From: Chlorops oryzae
Lineage: Eukaryota > Arthropoda > Insecta > Diptera > Chloropidae
Length of the DNA: 64,000 nucleotides
Assembly (NCBI GenBank): GCA_020466095.1
Contig: CM035806.1
Coordinates: forward strand, 65,025,587-65,089,586
Direction of reading: 5' to 3'
Shown in pieces: positions 1 through 10,881 of this stretch. The position numbers and the translations under genes are program-made. The notes beneath the pieces are model-generated. The model was not told the DNA's origin. It saw only the letters and a program-made list of their open reading frames with translations, and made no database searches. Positions within the stretch are counted from its first letter, which is position 1; every line of letters begins with the position of its first letter.

Positions 1-660
1 ATTTAAATTTTCCATGGACGCTCTCCTGTTCCATAGCTTTTCTCTTCAACCAAAGTGTCTTTCTCTTCGATGAACTTTCACTAAGAAAACCTTTAGCCAT
101 TGAAAGGCTCGAATTGTTCTTCTATCCTACTGCTCTTCTAATACGGAATTTTTACGCTCTTTACACGTCTTCGCCATGGCTATTTTATGCTTAATTAAGT
201 AAAAAGCACAAGAAATTAATTGGTTTTAATCGAGAGCAGAATTAATTTGAAGAAATTCCTTAAAGAATGCAACGGAAACATATATTTTTGGTCGTTCGTA
301 AAATTTTCGTTGCCTGCCTTTAGGCGCACGGTAGCTTGCGAAATTATGCCACGTACTGTTATACTATCGCGCAAATTGTTATACTCCGAGATTGCTGTGT
401 GTCTGTGTGTGTGTGCTTTGTGATCAATTTAATATGCCGATCGCTCAATTGTAGCGTATACGGCGTTTTTTATTTGGGCAGCCGAATAGCCCGGCTCGAC
501 ATTTGCGAATTGAATTGAAACGTTTTTCTAAGACACAATCAGCAGCAACTACAACAACAAAATTCGAGAGCGTTTCGTTCGCATCAAGAGAAATAATTTT
601 TCTGTATTTTTTTTTTACTTTTTCAATATACCTATAAAGAATTGGAATTGAATTTTTTAC
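1..660 (-). other. Intron 1 of Cdk4-like gene (partial)
   Basis: Read on the minus strand, this stretch follows the splice donor of the kinase exon (donor GT at 660-659). It holds no convincing second exon, so the remaining coding exons must lie before base 1. Only AT-rich non-coding DNA with CA/GT and poly-T runs is seen. Confidence 0.5.
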
Positions 661-757
661 CAGTTCCGATGATGTTTAGCTCCTCGTAGTTGAAGTGATC
701 CTTTATGGCCGTTGCCGTTGAAGTGGCTATGCTGCTTCCGACACCAGCGGACGACAT
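661..757 (-). CDS. Cdk4: First coding exon of a Cdk4/6-like protein kinase (partial)
   Basis: The minus strand opens with ATG at 757-755 and reads 32 codons to a splice donor after base 661 (donor sequence GTAAAAAA). The peptide begins MSSAGVGSSIATSTA and ends with HFNYEELNIIGTG. That tail is the start of a protein-kinase N lobe: ELNIIGTG is the beta-1 strand leading into the glycine-rich ATP loop (GxGxxG), which would be completed in the next exon. From family knowledge, the phrase closely resembles the fly cyclin-D-dependent kinase Cdk4/6, which drives growth and G1 progression in the nucleus; the Ser/Thr-rich leader is not diagnostic. Only this exon is present, because the gene runs off the left edge. 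Another kinase of the CMGC group cannot be excluded. Confidence 0.55.
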
Positions 758-1189
758 TTGCTTAATCTTTTGACAGTAATTTCCACAGCTTTTGTTTATT
801 TTTAATTTTTATATATGAAAAAGCAACAACGACAACAACAACAACAACAACAAACACATGGAACCGAACTGAACGAAAGAACCCAATTCGTTGTTCGTGT
901 GCGGTGGCGGCGGCGTTGTTGTTGTTGGCTTTTTTTTTATTACTGTTCACTTGCTTTAATATTGTTATTGTTTTTTGTTATTACTTGGGAAGTGTTGTTC
1001 TTGTTGTTGTATGGTTGGCGTTGTTGTTCTCGTTCTCGTTCGCATTCGCGTTCTTGTTGTTGATCTATCAAAACTGCTAGAATTATTTTTTAATATGAAT
1101 TTCGAACAACAAATTCGTATTTATCGCATTGGCGAGGAATTGTGAAACTGGGGACACGATGAAAAAATTATTCTACTTTACACAGGCAG
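758..1189. repeat. CAA/GTT-rich low-complexity upstream DNA
   Basis: This is 5' flank of the kinase exon. It contains CAA/ACA triplet runs (about 824-855) and GTT/GTC runs (about 914-1065). Open frames here are simple-sequence artefacts. It may include 5' UTR of the minus-strand kinase. Confidence 0.6.
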
Positions 1190-1258
1190 AGATAGCAGCA
1201 GCAGCAGCAAACAATAACGGCAGCGGCAGCAGCAGCAGCAGAAGCAGCAACAACAAGA
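1190..1258. repeat. AGC/CAG triplet microsatellite
   Basis: Imperfect AGC/CAG/CAA triplet repeat of about 70 bp. No frame with gene-like context contains it, so it is read as non-coding simple repeat. Confidence 0.8.
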
Positions 1259-1495
1259 AGTTTGCTTGATCCGTTCACAAAGAAATGAATTGAAGAGGAA
1301 AAATATATAAAAAAAAACAAAAAAACAACACGAAATCCACCGAACCAAAAATCACATTTTTTTGCTTCACTTGAAGAATTTTTTTTTTGATTTTTTTATT
1401 TTTTATTATTGATTTTGATATTGTATTCACATTGTTTATTTCTCCGGCAGATTTATCAAAAAATATGCATTCTCTAACACTTTGCTAATTGCTAT

Positions 1496-1527
<32 letters not shown>

Positions 1528-2594
1528 TATATTTTATATTTATTTTGCACAAATTACTTAAATAATTTCTTTTAATAATTAAGCGTCAGCGACCTTCTCC
1601 TTTTGATGGCGTCCCTCAACGATAGTCGAACGCACACAAGTTCATCGCTTTTTCCCCTCGATTCCTTAGATTCTCTTTTGCTCTCTTGGAAGCGTGTTCG
1701 AAGAGCGAATCTGTGGAACGTAGACGAGAGCAAAGATGAATGTGGAATCGATGTGATGCGGGTGTGGATTGTAAACGAGATCGCGGAGGGGATTCCAGTC
1801 TAGATAACATGTGTATCGGCTAAGCGAGGACACACTGCGAGAATTGAGGGGGTCGATTGGTGAACGAAAGAAAGAAACTTTTATTTCTCCTGCCAACAAA
1901 TGTTAATTAAAGTAGCAACTTTGAAAATAAATTCAACATGAAAAATTCGTAAAAAAAATACTTATTATGGAAACATTGCCAGAAATCATTTGTAAATTTT
2001 CCTCTACATGGATTTTCTGATCTGTCTGACCAAAATAATTCTTTAATTCTAAATTTAATAAAATTAATGAGAAGACAATAGGGAGCTTCCCTTAAATGTG
2101 TAGTTGCCTCGAAGAACTCGAAAACTCGTAAATCAAGAAGACTTCGAATTTCGCGAACGAAGTTTTGTATCAAAATTTCACATTTTTACGCATTTTCAAT
2201 CTTTTCACGTTTAAGCGAAGGCCACTAATATTTCTGTTAAAAGTCTGAATGGATTCTGATAAAATCACAAGGAATGTTATTCTTCTTCTGAAATTCTGTT
2301 GAATGTTCGATTAGCGGAATTCTGTTTAACTTTAATACTATGCTATTGTTCTGTTAAATTTTTCAATTATTTTAATTACATTGCTTTACTTGAAATTCTG
2401 TTATATTGCTTCAAAGTCTGTTATATTGATTCAAATGGGTTGTGTCTTGGGAGTTGTGGTATATGGGGAAGAAGTGCTCCCCAATAATGTTTCTCCTATT
2501 GAATATAAAAGAAACAAACTCCGAATTCCCAGTATTTTCTCCATATTGGCTACTGATGCTAAAACTAAGTTATAGTCCAAATCTCAGCTATAGG
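1259..2594. other. Intergenic DNA, no gene seen
   Basis: AT-rich sequence with poly-A and poly-T runs, a short TA microsatellite near 1498-1519, and a moderately GC-rich patch at 1585-1860. No splice-supported frame or structural RNA was recognised. Confidence 0.5.
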
Positions 2595-2835
2595 GGAGCC
2601 CCAAAACGTAAAATCTAGGTTATAATATAAATCTATGTTATACGGGAGCCCCAGGCGAAAAAATCTGGGTTATAATCTAAATCTATGTTATACGGGAGCC
2701 CTAGGCGAAAAAATCTGGGTTATAATCTAAATCTATGTTATACGGAAGCCTCGAAGCATAAAAATCTAGGTTAAAATCTAAATCTATGTTATACGGAAGC
2801 CTCGAAGCATAAAAATCTAGGTTATAATCTAAATG
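2595..2835 (+). repeat. 50-51 bp tandem repeat, about five copies
   Basis: The core AAATCTGGGTTATAATC recurs at about 2661, 2711, 2762 and 2813, so the period is 50-51 bp. Units carry TATGTTATACGGGAGCC or the variant with GGAAGCCTCGAAGCAT. A diverged first unit begins near 2595. A short direct repeat GGGAGAATCGAAAT follows at 2836-2875. Confidence 0.85.
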
Positions 2836-3811
2836 AGAATCGAAATCGGGAGAATCGAAATTGGGAGAATCAAAATATTATATTTTATTTATACCAAAAT
2901 TAAAGTTTTCTGTAAATATATTGTAAATATTTAATTTAAACATTTATTATTAACAGGGACCATAACTGTTATAAGTTATATTTTAAAAATTACAGTTTAA
3001 GTGTTATTTTAAGAGTTTTATTATTTTAATCAGAAAATAACAATTATTTTTTGAGTTCTATTTTTTACTCAGAAGATAAAACTTATTTTTAGAGTTTTAT
3101 TGTTGGATCAAGAAATAAAAATTAATTTTCGAGTTTTATTTTTTACTCAGAAGATAAAACTTATTTTTAGATTTTTAATTTTTACTCGGTAAATAAAAAT
3201 TATTTTTCGAATGCTATTTTTTGCTCAGAAGATAAAAATTTATATTCGATTTTTATTTATTACTCAAAAAATAAAAATTATTTTTTGAGTTGTTTTTTTT
3301 TAATCAGAAAAATAAAACTCTTGCATAAGTATATTACCACTTTCTTCAATATAACGCCTGAAATAGGATGAAGAGTCGGATGATGATGAACACGGGGAAA
3401 TGAAAAAGGCAAGATACGAAATCGGCAACCACAATTCAAATCCAAAAAATATTTGCATAATACTTGTGCTTGCATAATGTTGTGAATAAAACAAAAAACT
3501 TGAAAAATAATTTTTATTTTCTGAGTAAAAAATAAAACTCCAAAAATAATTTTTGTTTTTTGAGTAATAAATAAAAATCTAATGCCCCTATTGCCGTTTA
3601 CAATTAGACTCTTTTTAGTTGTAAAATTTTAACTCAGTTGTATTTCGGTATTATGAAAAACAACGAATCGAACTACTAAAAATTAAAGTTGTATTTTCGT
3701 TTATTTTAGATATTATGAAATACAATCGTTTTTTTATTAGTTGTTTTAAATGTCAAAATCATACAACTAGAAAAAACTAGTTGTTTTAAGAAGTTTTGTG
3801 TGAAATTTTCG

Positions 3812-4609
3812 ATGGAACGGAAAAAGTAAGTATGAAAACACTACGGAAAGACACAAACTAATTATTTTATTGCAGTAAAACTACCACCAAAGCCCAATGG
3901 GAGAAGTTTATTGACTTAATGGAAAAGAATCCGGATTATGCACGAGGGAGGCCAACGTTTGGGTCTAATCGATCTGACATCAAAGAAAAATGGAAGACTT
4001 TCGCTTTGGAGTTAAATAGCTTGGGACCACCAATAAGAACTGGAGAAGAATGGAATCGGGTATGGTTGATACAAATAATTAGTTTTTGAAAATGGCGAGG
4101 CATGAAAAATGTTTTAACTTTAGGTATGGATTAACTACAAAGGTAACCTTAAACGCAAACTTGCGAACAACAAAAACAACTTTCAAGCAACAGGCGGGGG
4201 TCCTTCCAGCGAAGTAAGTTTGAACTCAGTTGAGCAGGCTGCGGCTGAATTAATCAGTCTTGAGGAACAAGTGAATCCAGTTGGAAATTGTTTTGGACTT
4301 CCAATTGAGGAAAAGGCAGCAACAGATCCAATACCAACCATGCGAAAACCATTAAATGAGCCAAGAACATCAATTCCCAAAAAAAGAAAAAATTCATCTG
4401 ACGAAGACCGTTTGACTTTATTAAAAGAACAGACTTCGAACCAAAAACAGATTTTAGAAACACTGCAAAAAATAGAAATGAGATTGCAAGAACGGAACGA
4501 AATATTGAAGAAAGAAGCCGAAGAAGAGAGCGAATTACGGAAAATAAGAACTGAAGTACAAAAAAGAAAACTGCAAAAGTTAAACTTTGAACTGGATATA
4601 ATAGAATGA
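3812..4609 (+). CDS. Myb/SANT-like accessory protein of the Harbinger element
   Basis: Three exons, 3812-3825, 3876-4059 and 4124-4609, join with canonical GT-AG introns (50 and 64 bp) into 227 codons plus stop. Residues about 5-90 form a Myb/SANT-like DNA-binding domain of the type found next to PIF/Harbinger transposases: conserved tryptophans occur in AQWEKFIDLM, KEKWKTFA, EEWNRVWINYKG, and the segment NPDYARGR is characteristic. A linker follows, then a charged C-terminal helix (about residues 165-227) rich in Glu, Lys and Arg that is probably a coiled coil. In characterised Harbingers the Myb-like protein binds the element ends and helps bring the transposase into the nucleus; that role is inferred here. 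The gene converges on the transposase gene, with stop codons only 59 bp apart. Confidence 0.85.
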
Positions 4610-4668
4610 ATGTTTGATATACCATTAGCAACAGTTTTGTTATTTTCAATACATTGAATTTGTCTACA

Positions 4669-5890
4669 TTAAATGGAATGCATTAAATTATTTCGAAGTT
4701 CCCTGGCGCTGATTGTATTTGCTTCGCATATTTCCTCTAAGGAGTCGAAGTCTTGGTCTTGTGGTACATCTATCTCTTCAGTAAATGGTGTCTTGTATTC
4801 TTTGCTGATGTTGTAAATAGCACAGCATGCGTTCACAATTTGTGTTGCCTTTCTTGGGTGATAATGAAGGCCTCTTGCCGAAAGTAAACAACGAAAAGTA
4901 TTTTTTAATACCCCGATGGTTCGCTCGACTATATTTCTAGCTTTTGCGTGAATTGTGTTAAAATGGCACTCTTGAGATCCCGGTGAAGCCATGCGGAAAG
5001 GTGTCATTAAAATCGGTTCTAATGGATATCCAGCATCTCCTTGTAAATAGAAACACTTATTATGTATTTATTTCTTGTTCGTATAAAAATTCGCGTATAT
5101 TTACCTAATATCCAGGTATTTTCTTCTAAATTGTCATGCAAATATTGTTTTAGAGAACTGTTGTTCCAAATAAAGGAATCGTGGTTGGAACCCGGATGTC
5201 GAGCGTCGACGTAACGAACCTTCATTTCGTGGTCACAAAGCTAGAAGAAAGGAAATCGTAAACAGCGAGAGAGAAAAGCAAAGAAAGCAAAATGCTTACA
5301 ATCATCACATTCAAGCTAAAATATCCTTTTCGGTTCATATACACATGCTGTAATTCCTTTTTTGGTGCAATGATTCTGACATGGGTACCATCTAAACACC
5401 CAACCACACCAGGTAGTCCAGATCGTGCGTAAAAAATTTGTTTCGCGCAACATTTGCTTTCTCTTGTCATTTCAGCATTTATCCATTTCCCGCAAATTCT
5501 TCCCTCCATTATGTTTAAAATTTCCTTTAAAACCAACGACACTGTTGCTTGAGAAAACCCCACGTTAAAGTCGTTTCCGCTGCCTTTTTGGTAGCTGCCT
5601 TCAGCGAAAAAACGGAGTGCACAACACAATTTCAAAATTGGAGGAATAGCACTCCCGCGAACAGTTGCTTTTAATAAATCCTTGATTTCGTCCAATAAAT
5701 AGCAGAATGCATCTTTGTTCAACCGGAAGTATTTTATAAAGCTAAAACATTCAAAATTATTCCTAGTAAGTTCTTTTTTCAATTTGCATTTCTTACTCCG
5801 ATTCCAGAAGCTCCAAAGGATTTGAGTTATCCCGAAGTTTTCTTCGGATTCGAGATATATTCGCATGATTTTCTTCGTCGTTGGACCCAA
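4669..5890 (-). CDS. HARBI1-like DDE transposase
   Basis: Minus-strand exons 5890-5300, 5240-5105 and 5039-4669 splice (GT-AG, 59 and 65 bp introns) into 365 codons, close to the roughly 350 residues usual for HARBI1-type transposases. The first catalytic Asp lies in GCLDGTHV (residue 167), the second in GDAGYP (244) and the Glu in VERTIGVLK (281), so the DDE triad is complete. [13 protein letters not shown] (about 210-222) is another family signature, and [13 protein letters not shown] (112-124) looks like a helix-turn-helix. The enzyme should cut at the element ends and integrate at TWA targets. No frameshift or stop was found. The start is the first ATG of the longest frame; the frame has no better upstream start. 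Confidence 0.92.
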
Positions 5891-6393
5891 AAAATAATTC
5901 TATAGTTGTATCCATTTTTCAAAACTGTTTTTATTTTTAACGTTAATTGACAGTTTAGCTTATCAGGAGCCATTTCCCCGGCTTCAGATTGCCAAAAAGT
6001 TCAAACATCCTAAATACATCCCTGTTACAATTATACAAATTTCAGTTGTAATTGATAATGTAGAAATTTTTTTTGGTTGTATTGTATTGGAAAAAATACA
6101 ACTAAAATCGGTTGTAAATGACAATAGGGGCATAAGATAAATTTTTATCTTCAGAGCAAAAAATAAAATTCGAAAAATAATTTTTATTTACTGAGTAAAA
6201 ATTAAAACTCGAAAAATAATTGTTATTTCCTGATCAAAAAATAAAACTTGAGAAATAATTTTTATTTTTTGATCAAAAAATGAAACTCTAAGAATAACGC
6301 TCAAATACTAATTTTTAAAATATAATTTATTTTATATTGATTTTTAAAATTCAAACTTCAAAATAATTATTATTTTGGGTCCCTGATTATTAA

Positions 6394-7017
6394 TATGAAA
6401 AGTAGGTGAATACAGAAATCATGCAGATGAGCTCATATGAATTGAGTTTGTCTCAATATTTTAAATTTTGTATGAAAACATCAATTTTTTTCCAACTCTA
6501 TCGATGCTTAAACCGCAAATAGTATATATATATGGGTATAGCATACAATTTAAAGGAAATCGACTGTAGATTCGGCAAATAAAATTGAAAGATATGACTT
6601 TTTTTTATACCAAAATCCTAATCCTAAAGTAAAAAAAGTTGAAAGTTTTTCAGAAGTTTTGACTTTGACCGTTTATTTTTCCCTCAACGGCCAAAATTTG
6701 AACCAACAATTTCATATTTCCTAAAAGCCCATACAATTGGCTTTCAAACGCCATTACTACGTTTATTTTCTACGATAAGCCGTTATCGTGGTAGAATTTT
6801 CTCTCTCGACTTAAAAACTGCTTAAAAACTTTAAGATTCTATAACTCCTCAGGGGTGCATTTGCAGCCCTCCTCCCATACGATTTTTGGTCCGGCTTGAC
6901 TCCCCTATCACCTCCTTCAATATTCTTGGCAATGTGTTGTTTCCGTAGTAACCGTTATTATTTGGCCGTCGCGATTGAAAATCTAAACAAAAATTTCTTC
7001 CCACAGTTTATAAAACG
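6394..7017. other. Intergenic DNA upstream of the coiled-coil gene
   Basis: AT-rich, with no convincing exon. A possible acceptor (CCACAG ending at 7006) lies just before the chosen ATG of the next gene, so an additional 5' exon may lie in this stretch. Confidence 0.4.
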
Positions 7018-7528
7018 ATGGATGTAATCGAATTCCTTCAACGCACTGACCACCGGAATTTGAAGCAACAAATTGACTTTCTGGTGAGGCAATTGCAAGT
7101 TCTTGATTTGATCCTCTAATTGAAAATTAAAATACCTATTTGAAAATAAATTCGTTGATCGCATTGTTTCCTCGAAGGTGAAGATTAAACTGCGCGAACG
7201 TGGGAAGGAGTTAGATGGACGCAGACAAAGGCACGCTTTTTAATTGAAATCGCATATTTTTGAAAAGAGAAGAGGATGCTTAATTTCTCCCCCTTTTTTT
7301 TTTTTGTGTTTTTTGTTTTTTATTTTCAGGTTAAAGGAACTTCTAGCAATAGAAAATGAGCAATACGAGATCGAATTGGGGGAACTTTTAAAGTCACAAA
7401 TGCTCGAGAAGGAATCTCAGCGCCACGATTGGATTGGTCTGATGCGTTTGGAGAGTGAACGGGCGGAAGTCGAATTGCTGGACCTCAAAAATAAGCAAAA
7501 ACATCTGTAGGTGTATTAGAAAATTACC

Positions 7529-7560
<32 letters not shown>

Positions 7561-8741
7561 AACTTTTAGCGAAAATGCCGAGGAAGTACGTCACATCTAC
7601 AGCAGGGAGATGCTCTTGGAGAGCAAGCAGGCACAGCTTTATCAAATCGTGGAAAAGAAAGCCCAGCGTGAGAGGCAAATGGAAATGGAGCGATTTTGGT
7701 TAAAATCAATGCAAAAATACAATAAGGAAATCGTATGGAAAAAAAGAGAATGGCCGCTGAAAGCAAGAACTGCTTAAGTCCGTTTATTAGGGAATGTTAA
7801 AGAGAAAAAATAATGCGACTTAATCGGTTCTTAAGCCTTTGTCGTGTACTATAATTTATTACTTCTTTCTTGTTTGTCTATCTTTTTTTTTAAGGAAAAT
7901 CAAGAAATGTTCGAACAGAATTTGAGAAAGGCTGTTGCCGATGTTAGACAGCAAAATAACGTCCAACAGGATAATGATATGAGAGTAAAAGCTCGCGAGG
8001 AGGCGAATGCATTGCGCGAGGAGCTCAACGAGGAGTGAGTTAGTTCGTTTACTTTTTCATATCATTAAAAATATTATTAAATATTTTTTTTCTACAATCT
8101 TATTATAAAAAACGTTTTTTTTTTCGTTTCTTTATAGCGTGATAGTTTCTATCATGCTATTTAAAATTTAAATATTATATATCATGTTAATTTTAATAGT
8201 TGGTTGAAATAAAAACAAATGCATATTTCCTTAGCAATATGCGAGCTTTGAATTTGGACAGAAAATATAAAAAGGAGAGCGATTTCTATGAATGGCGCAA
8301 GAAGATTCATCACCGCGATGTATTGGAGGTAAAAAAAAAATATATTTTGAAAATATTGTTTTTCTTACAAGTTTTGTTTTTTAGCGGCAAATTCAACGAA
8401 ATGCCATAAATGAAAAAGTCCAACGTGACGCAGAACAAATTGAAGAGAATTTAGAGCGGCAGAGAGTCCAACGTAAAATACTGACCAAACATGATCAGGA
8501 GGGCATCATGGCGGTAATTTCTCTTTATGAATAAAATTTTAAAATAATTGCATTAAACAATTTGAAATATGTAATACCTTAGGTAAAAATTCGGGCTCAT
8601 CAAAAGGACTATCTAAATTATGCTGAGCAAGAGAAGAAAGCAATTTTTGACCAGAAGCGGGAATTTGAGAATATGCACGTCGGAACAGGATGTGTCCTGG
8701 AGCAAAAGAATAAACAACCATATGGGAGAAGTACACGCTAG
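7018..8741 (+). CDS. Coiled-coil flagellar protein, CFAP53/CCDC11-like
   Basis: Eight exons can be read in one frame: 7018-7083, 7178-7230, 7330-7506, 7570-7732, 7895-8034, 8235-8328, 8385-8513 and 8583-8741, giving 326 residues. All introns are short (51-200 bp). Six of the seven are GT-AG; the second would use a GC donor after 7230. The protein is almost entirely charged helix, starting MDVIEFLQRTDHRNLK, and contains GRRQRLKELLAIENEQYE and a later Trp-bearing segment ERFWLKSMQKYNKE. This fits the trichohyalin/plectin-homology coiled-coil proteins; the RxRLxELL..E..QY pattern is like CFAP53, a microtubule inner protein of cilia and sperm tails. CFAP53 is usually about 500 residues, so an N-terminal exon may be missing or the protein shorter in flies. 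Other ciliary coiled-coil proteins are possible. Confidence 0.65.
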
Positions 8742-9160
8742 AAGTAGAAAATGTTCTTGCATTGAACCTGGAAATAAAACACCAAAGGAGGCTAAAAATT
8801 GCCTGTTTTTGATGCCTTGCAGTACTTGGGTTTTACCAATTAATCCTTCACTGTCCGGTCTTTCTTTGTATTCTGCTCTAGATGGCCTTAAGAAGGAATT
8901 TTTGAAGAATTTTTTTAAGAATGAAGGAAAGGAGTAAGCCTGAGATCCCTCTGTCTGCGCAAATATCCCAATAGGCGCCGATTTTAGTCGCGCCAGATCG
9001 CCAGGCACAGATTTCAACAATTTCCACAATCACTGTTGAGGCCTCAAATTATCGAAGTATAATGTCAAAAATGTATTGGGGAACAATAAAATTGGGACAA
9101 AAATCGTTCATGACTATCACACTTGTTAGCATCAGAGTAAAAAAAATTGCGTTCACATTA
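8742..9160. other. 3' flank of the coiled-coil gene
   Basis: Probable 3' UTR followed by intergenic DNA. Overlapping open frames occur on both strands (for example minus 9029-8613) but lack splice or family support. AATAAA-like signals occur at about 8773. Confidence 0.35.
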
Positions 9161-10158
9161 CACAGTGCGACAATTTTCAGGTCATCGGCTCGGGCCCAAA
9201 CCAAACCAATTGCAAATGAAAGTACACATGTGGAATAGTAAAACCTCAACTGGTTTTTGGTCTGGCAGGCTACAATTTTTTTTTACAGTGTATTAAAATT
9301 TCGCAATATTGGTCATATACCATACTAAAAAATATGGTAAATCTAGTATAAATATTGATTTTTCTTAAAATTCGTCTGAGAAGACTTTTAGTAAAATTCA
9401 ATGACAAATTTTTTTGTAGAACATTTTAACCCGTTAAACCCCACCGTTATGTGACTATTTAACCCAGTTTTCCAAAAACTGTTCAAAAGCCTTCTTAAAC
9501 TGGGTATTAAAGGGTTAATATGTTCCACAAAAATATTCCTTGGAAAATTTCACTGGGGGTTGTCAAAGACATTGAGCACCTATGGGTTAAACCTACTTGA
9601 GAAAAGTGTAACCAAATGAAACGGGTGCTTTTTTTTAGAGCCCAGCTCTTTTTCCACCAAAAACAACTCCGAGTTTTATTTGATATAGAATACATGAAAT
9701 ACATCAGTTAAATTTGGTTACACTTTTCTTAAGTAGGTTTAACCCATAGGTGCTCAATGTCTTTGACAACCCCCAGTGAAATTTTCCAAGGAATATTTTT
9801 GTGGAACATATTAACCCTTTAATACCCAGTTTAAGAAGGCTTTTGAACAGTTTTTGGAAAACTGGGTTAAATAGTCACATAACGGTGGGGTTTAACGGGT
9901 TAAAATGTTCTACAAAAAAATTTGTCATTGAATTTTACTAAAAGTCTTCTCAGACGAATTTTAAGAAAAATCAATATTTGTACTAGATTTACCATATTTT
10001 TTAGTATGGTATATGACCAATATTGCGAAATTTTAATACACTGTAAAAAAAAATTGTAGCCTGCCAGACCAAAAACCAGTTGAGGTTTTACTATTCCACA
10101 TGTGTACTTTCATTTGCAATTGGTTTGGTTTGGGCCCGAAAATTGCTGTCGCACAGTG
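9161..10158. mobile_element. 1-kb hairpin (foldback) DNA element
   Basis: Left arm 9161-9618 and right arm 9711-10158 are inverted copies, nearly identical by eye over about 450 bp, separated by a 92-bp spacer. The ends are CACAGTGCGACA and TGTCGCACAGTG, flanked by TTA at 9158-9160 and 10159-10161. No transposase is present. A 3-bp TTA duplication suggests a non-autonomous Harbinger-type element; the CACAGTG end is discussed under findings. Confidence 0.82.
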
Positions 10159-10434
10159 TTATCGGCGCATTGCTCAGAAAGTCCCAGGGTCCCGGCTTAA
10201 GAATAGGCCTATTTTATTGAATATTTGGACACGAAAAAAATTGTTCCTTCAGTGAAAAAACATTCAAATGTACCCAATTCTGATGCACATGTGTGCAAAA
10301 CCTCGCAAAAATGTCAAAAACGCATCATACGATTTAGGCCAATGATGCCTTAAATTAATGAAAATTAACTCTTCTAACATTTTTTCACATTGTTTTAAGA
10401 TCGGTCAATTACAGACAATTAGATTCTGAAGACC

Positions 10435-10681
10435 CAGTGCCGTAGCAATTCTGTTTTGCGTGGGGGGAAATATTTTATTTTTTTAATTTGCGTGGGGGGA
10501 CAAAATTATTTTTTCAATTTTAAGGTCTATTTTAATTAAAACCACATTACATGCACGCTTTCAATGCATGTTTTTTCGATTGTCATTTATTTATTCTCCT
10601 TTTTTAATTTTTTTCATGGGCAAAAACAAAAATGCGTGGGGGGAAAATCCCCCTCTTGCCCCTATGGTTGCTACGGCACTG
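10435..10681. mobile_element. hAT-like MITE
   Basis: Ends CAGTGCCGTAGCA and TGCTACGGCACTG, flanked by the perfect 8-bp duplication TGAAGACC at 10427-10434 and 10682-10689. It is 247 bp with no coding capacity. The G-run motif GCGTGGGGGG occurs three times inside (about 10459, 10490 and 10633). CAGTG ends with 8-bp duplication fit the hAT superfamily. Confidence 0.88.
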
Positions 10682-10881
10682 TGAAGACCTTTTAAACTTA
10701 AAAAAACACCAATTTAAAAAATCAATATAAGAAACGCTTCCAATCGAAATTTAAAAAATATTTTTTGAATTTAGAAGGCCAAAGTCTATAGGAAAAGTGC
10801 ATTAAGATGTCCGGGCAAAAATACTGTAAGCAAGTGTTAATAAAAATTTTATTTCGCAAATCTTTTTATACCCAGCGTAAG

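Larger units (their letters stand above)
3583..6132. mobile_element. PIF/Harbinger transposon, apparently autonomous
   Basis: The terminal inverted repeats begin TGCCCCTATTG at 3583 and end CAATAGGGGCA at 6132, with further inverted similarity inward. The target duplication TAA is at 3580-3582 and 6133-6135, which is the TWA target typical of PIF/Harbinger. The 2550-bp element carries the two genes expected of this superfamily: a Myb/SANT protein on the plus strand (3812-4609) and a DDE transposase on the minus strand (4669-5890). Both open frames can be spliced without a stop, which suggests recent activity. It lies inside a foldback-like element. Confidence 0.93.
2954..6385. mobile_element. 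Foldback-like DNA transposon, CAGGGACC family (interrupted)
   Basis: The left end reads CAGGGACC and the right end GGGTCCCTG, flanked by the identical 8-bp target duplication ATTATTAA at 2946-2953 and 6386-6393. Behind the termini each half carries an array of roughly 40-bp units of the type TTTTTACTCAGAAGATAAAA, in opposite orientations (about 3015-3560 and 6136-6300), so the element can fold into a long hairpin. A Harbinger transposon is inserted at 3583-6132; without it the element is about 0.88 kb and has no transposase. CA...TG ends with an 8-bp duplication fit hAT or P superfamily elements. Internally repetitive inverted arms recall Drosophila Foldback elements. Confidence 0.85.

Noticed and set aside
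815..1063. Gln-rich frame that might be a transcription-factor polyQ exon
   Set aside because: It follows CAA and GTT microsatellites, runs into Arg/Leu/Phe junk and has no splice context.
8613..9029. 138-codon minus-strand frame overlapping the last exon of the coiled-coil gene
   Set aside because: It is antisense to well-supported exons and has no recognised feature.
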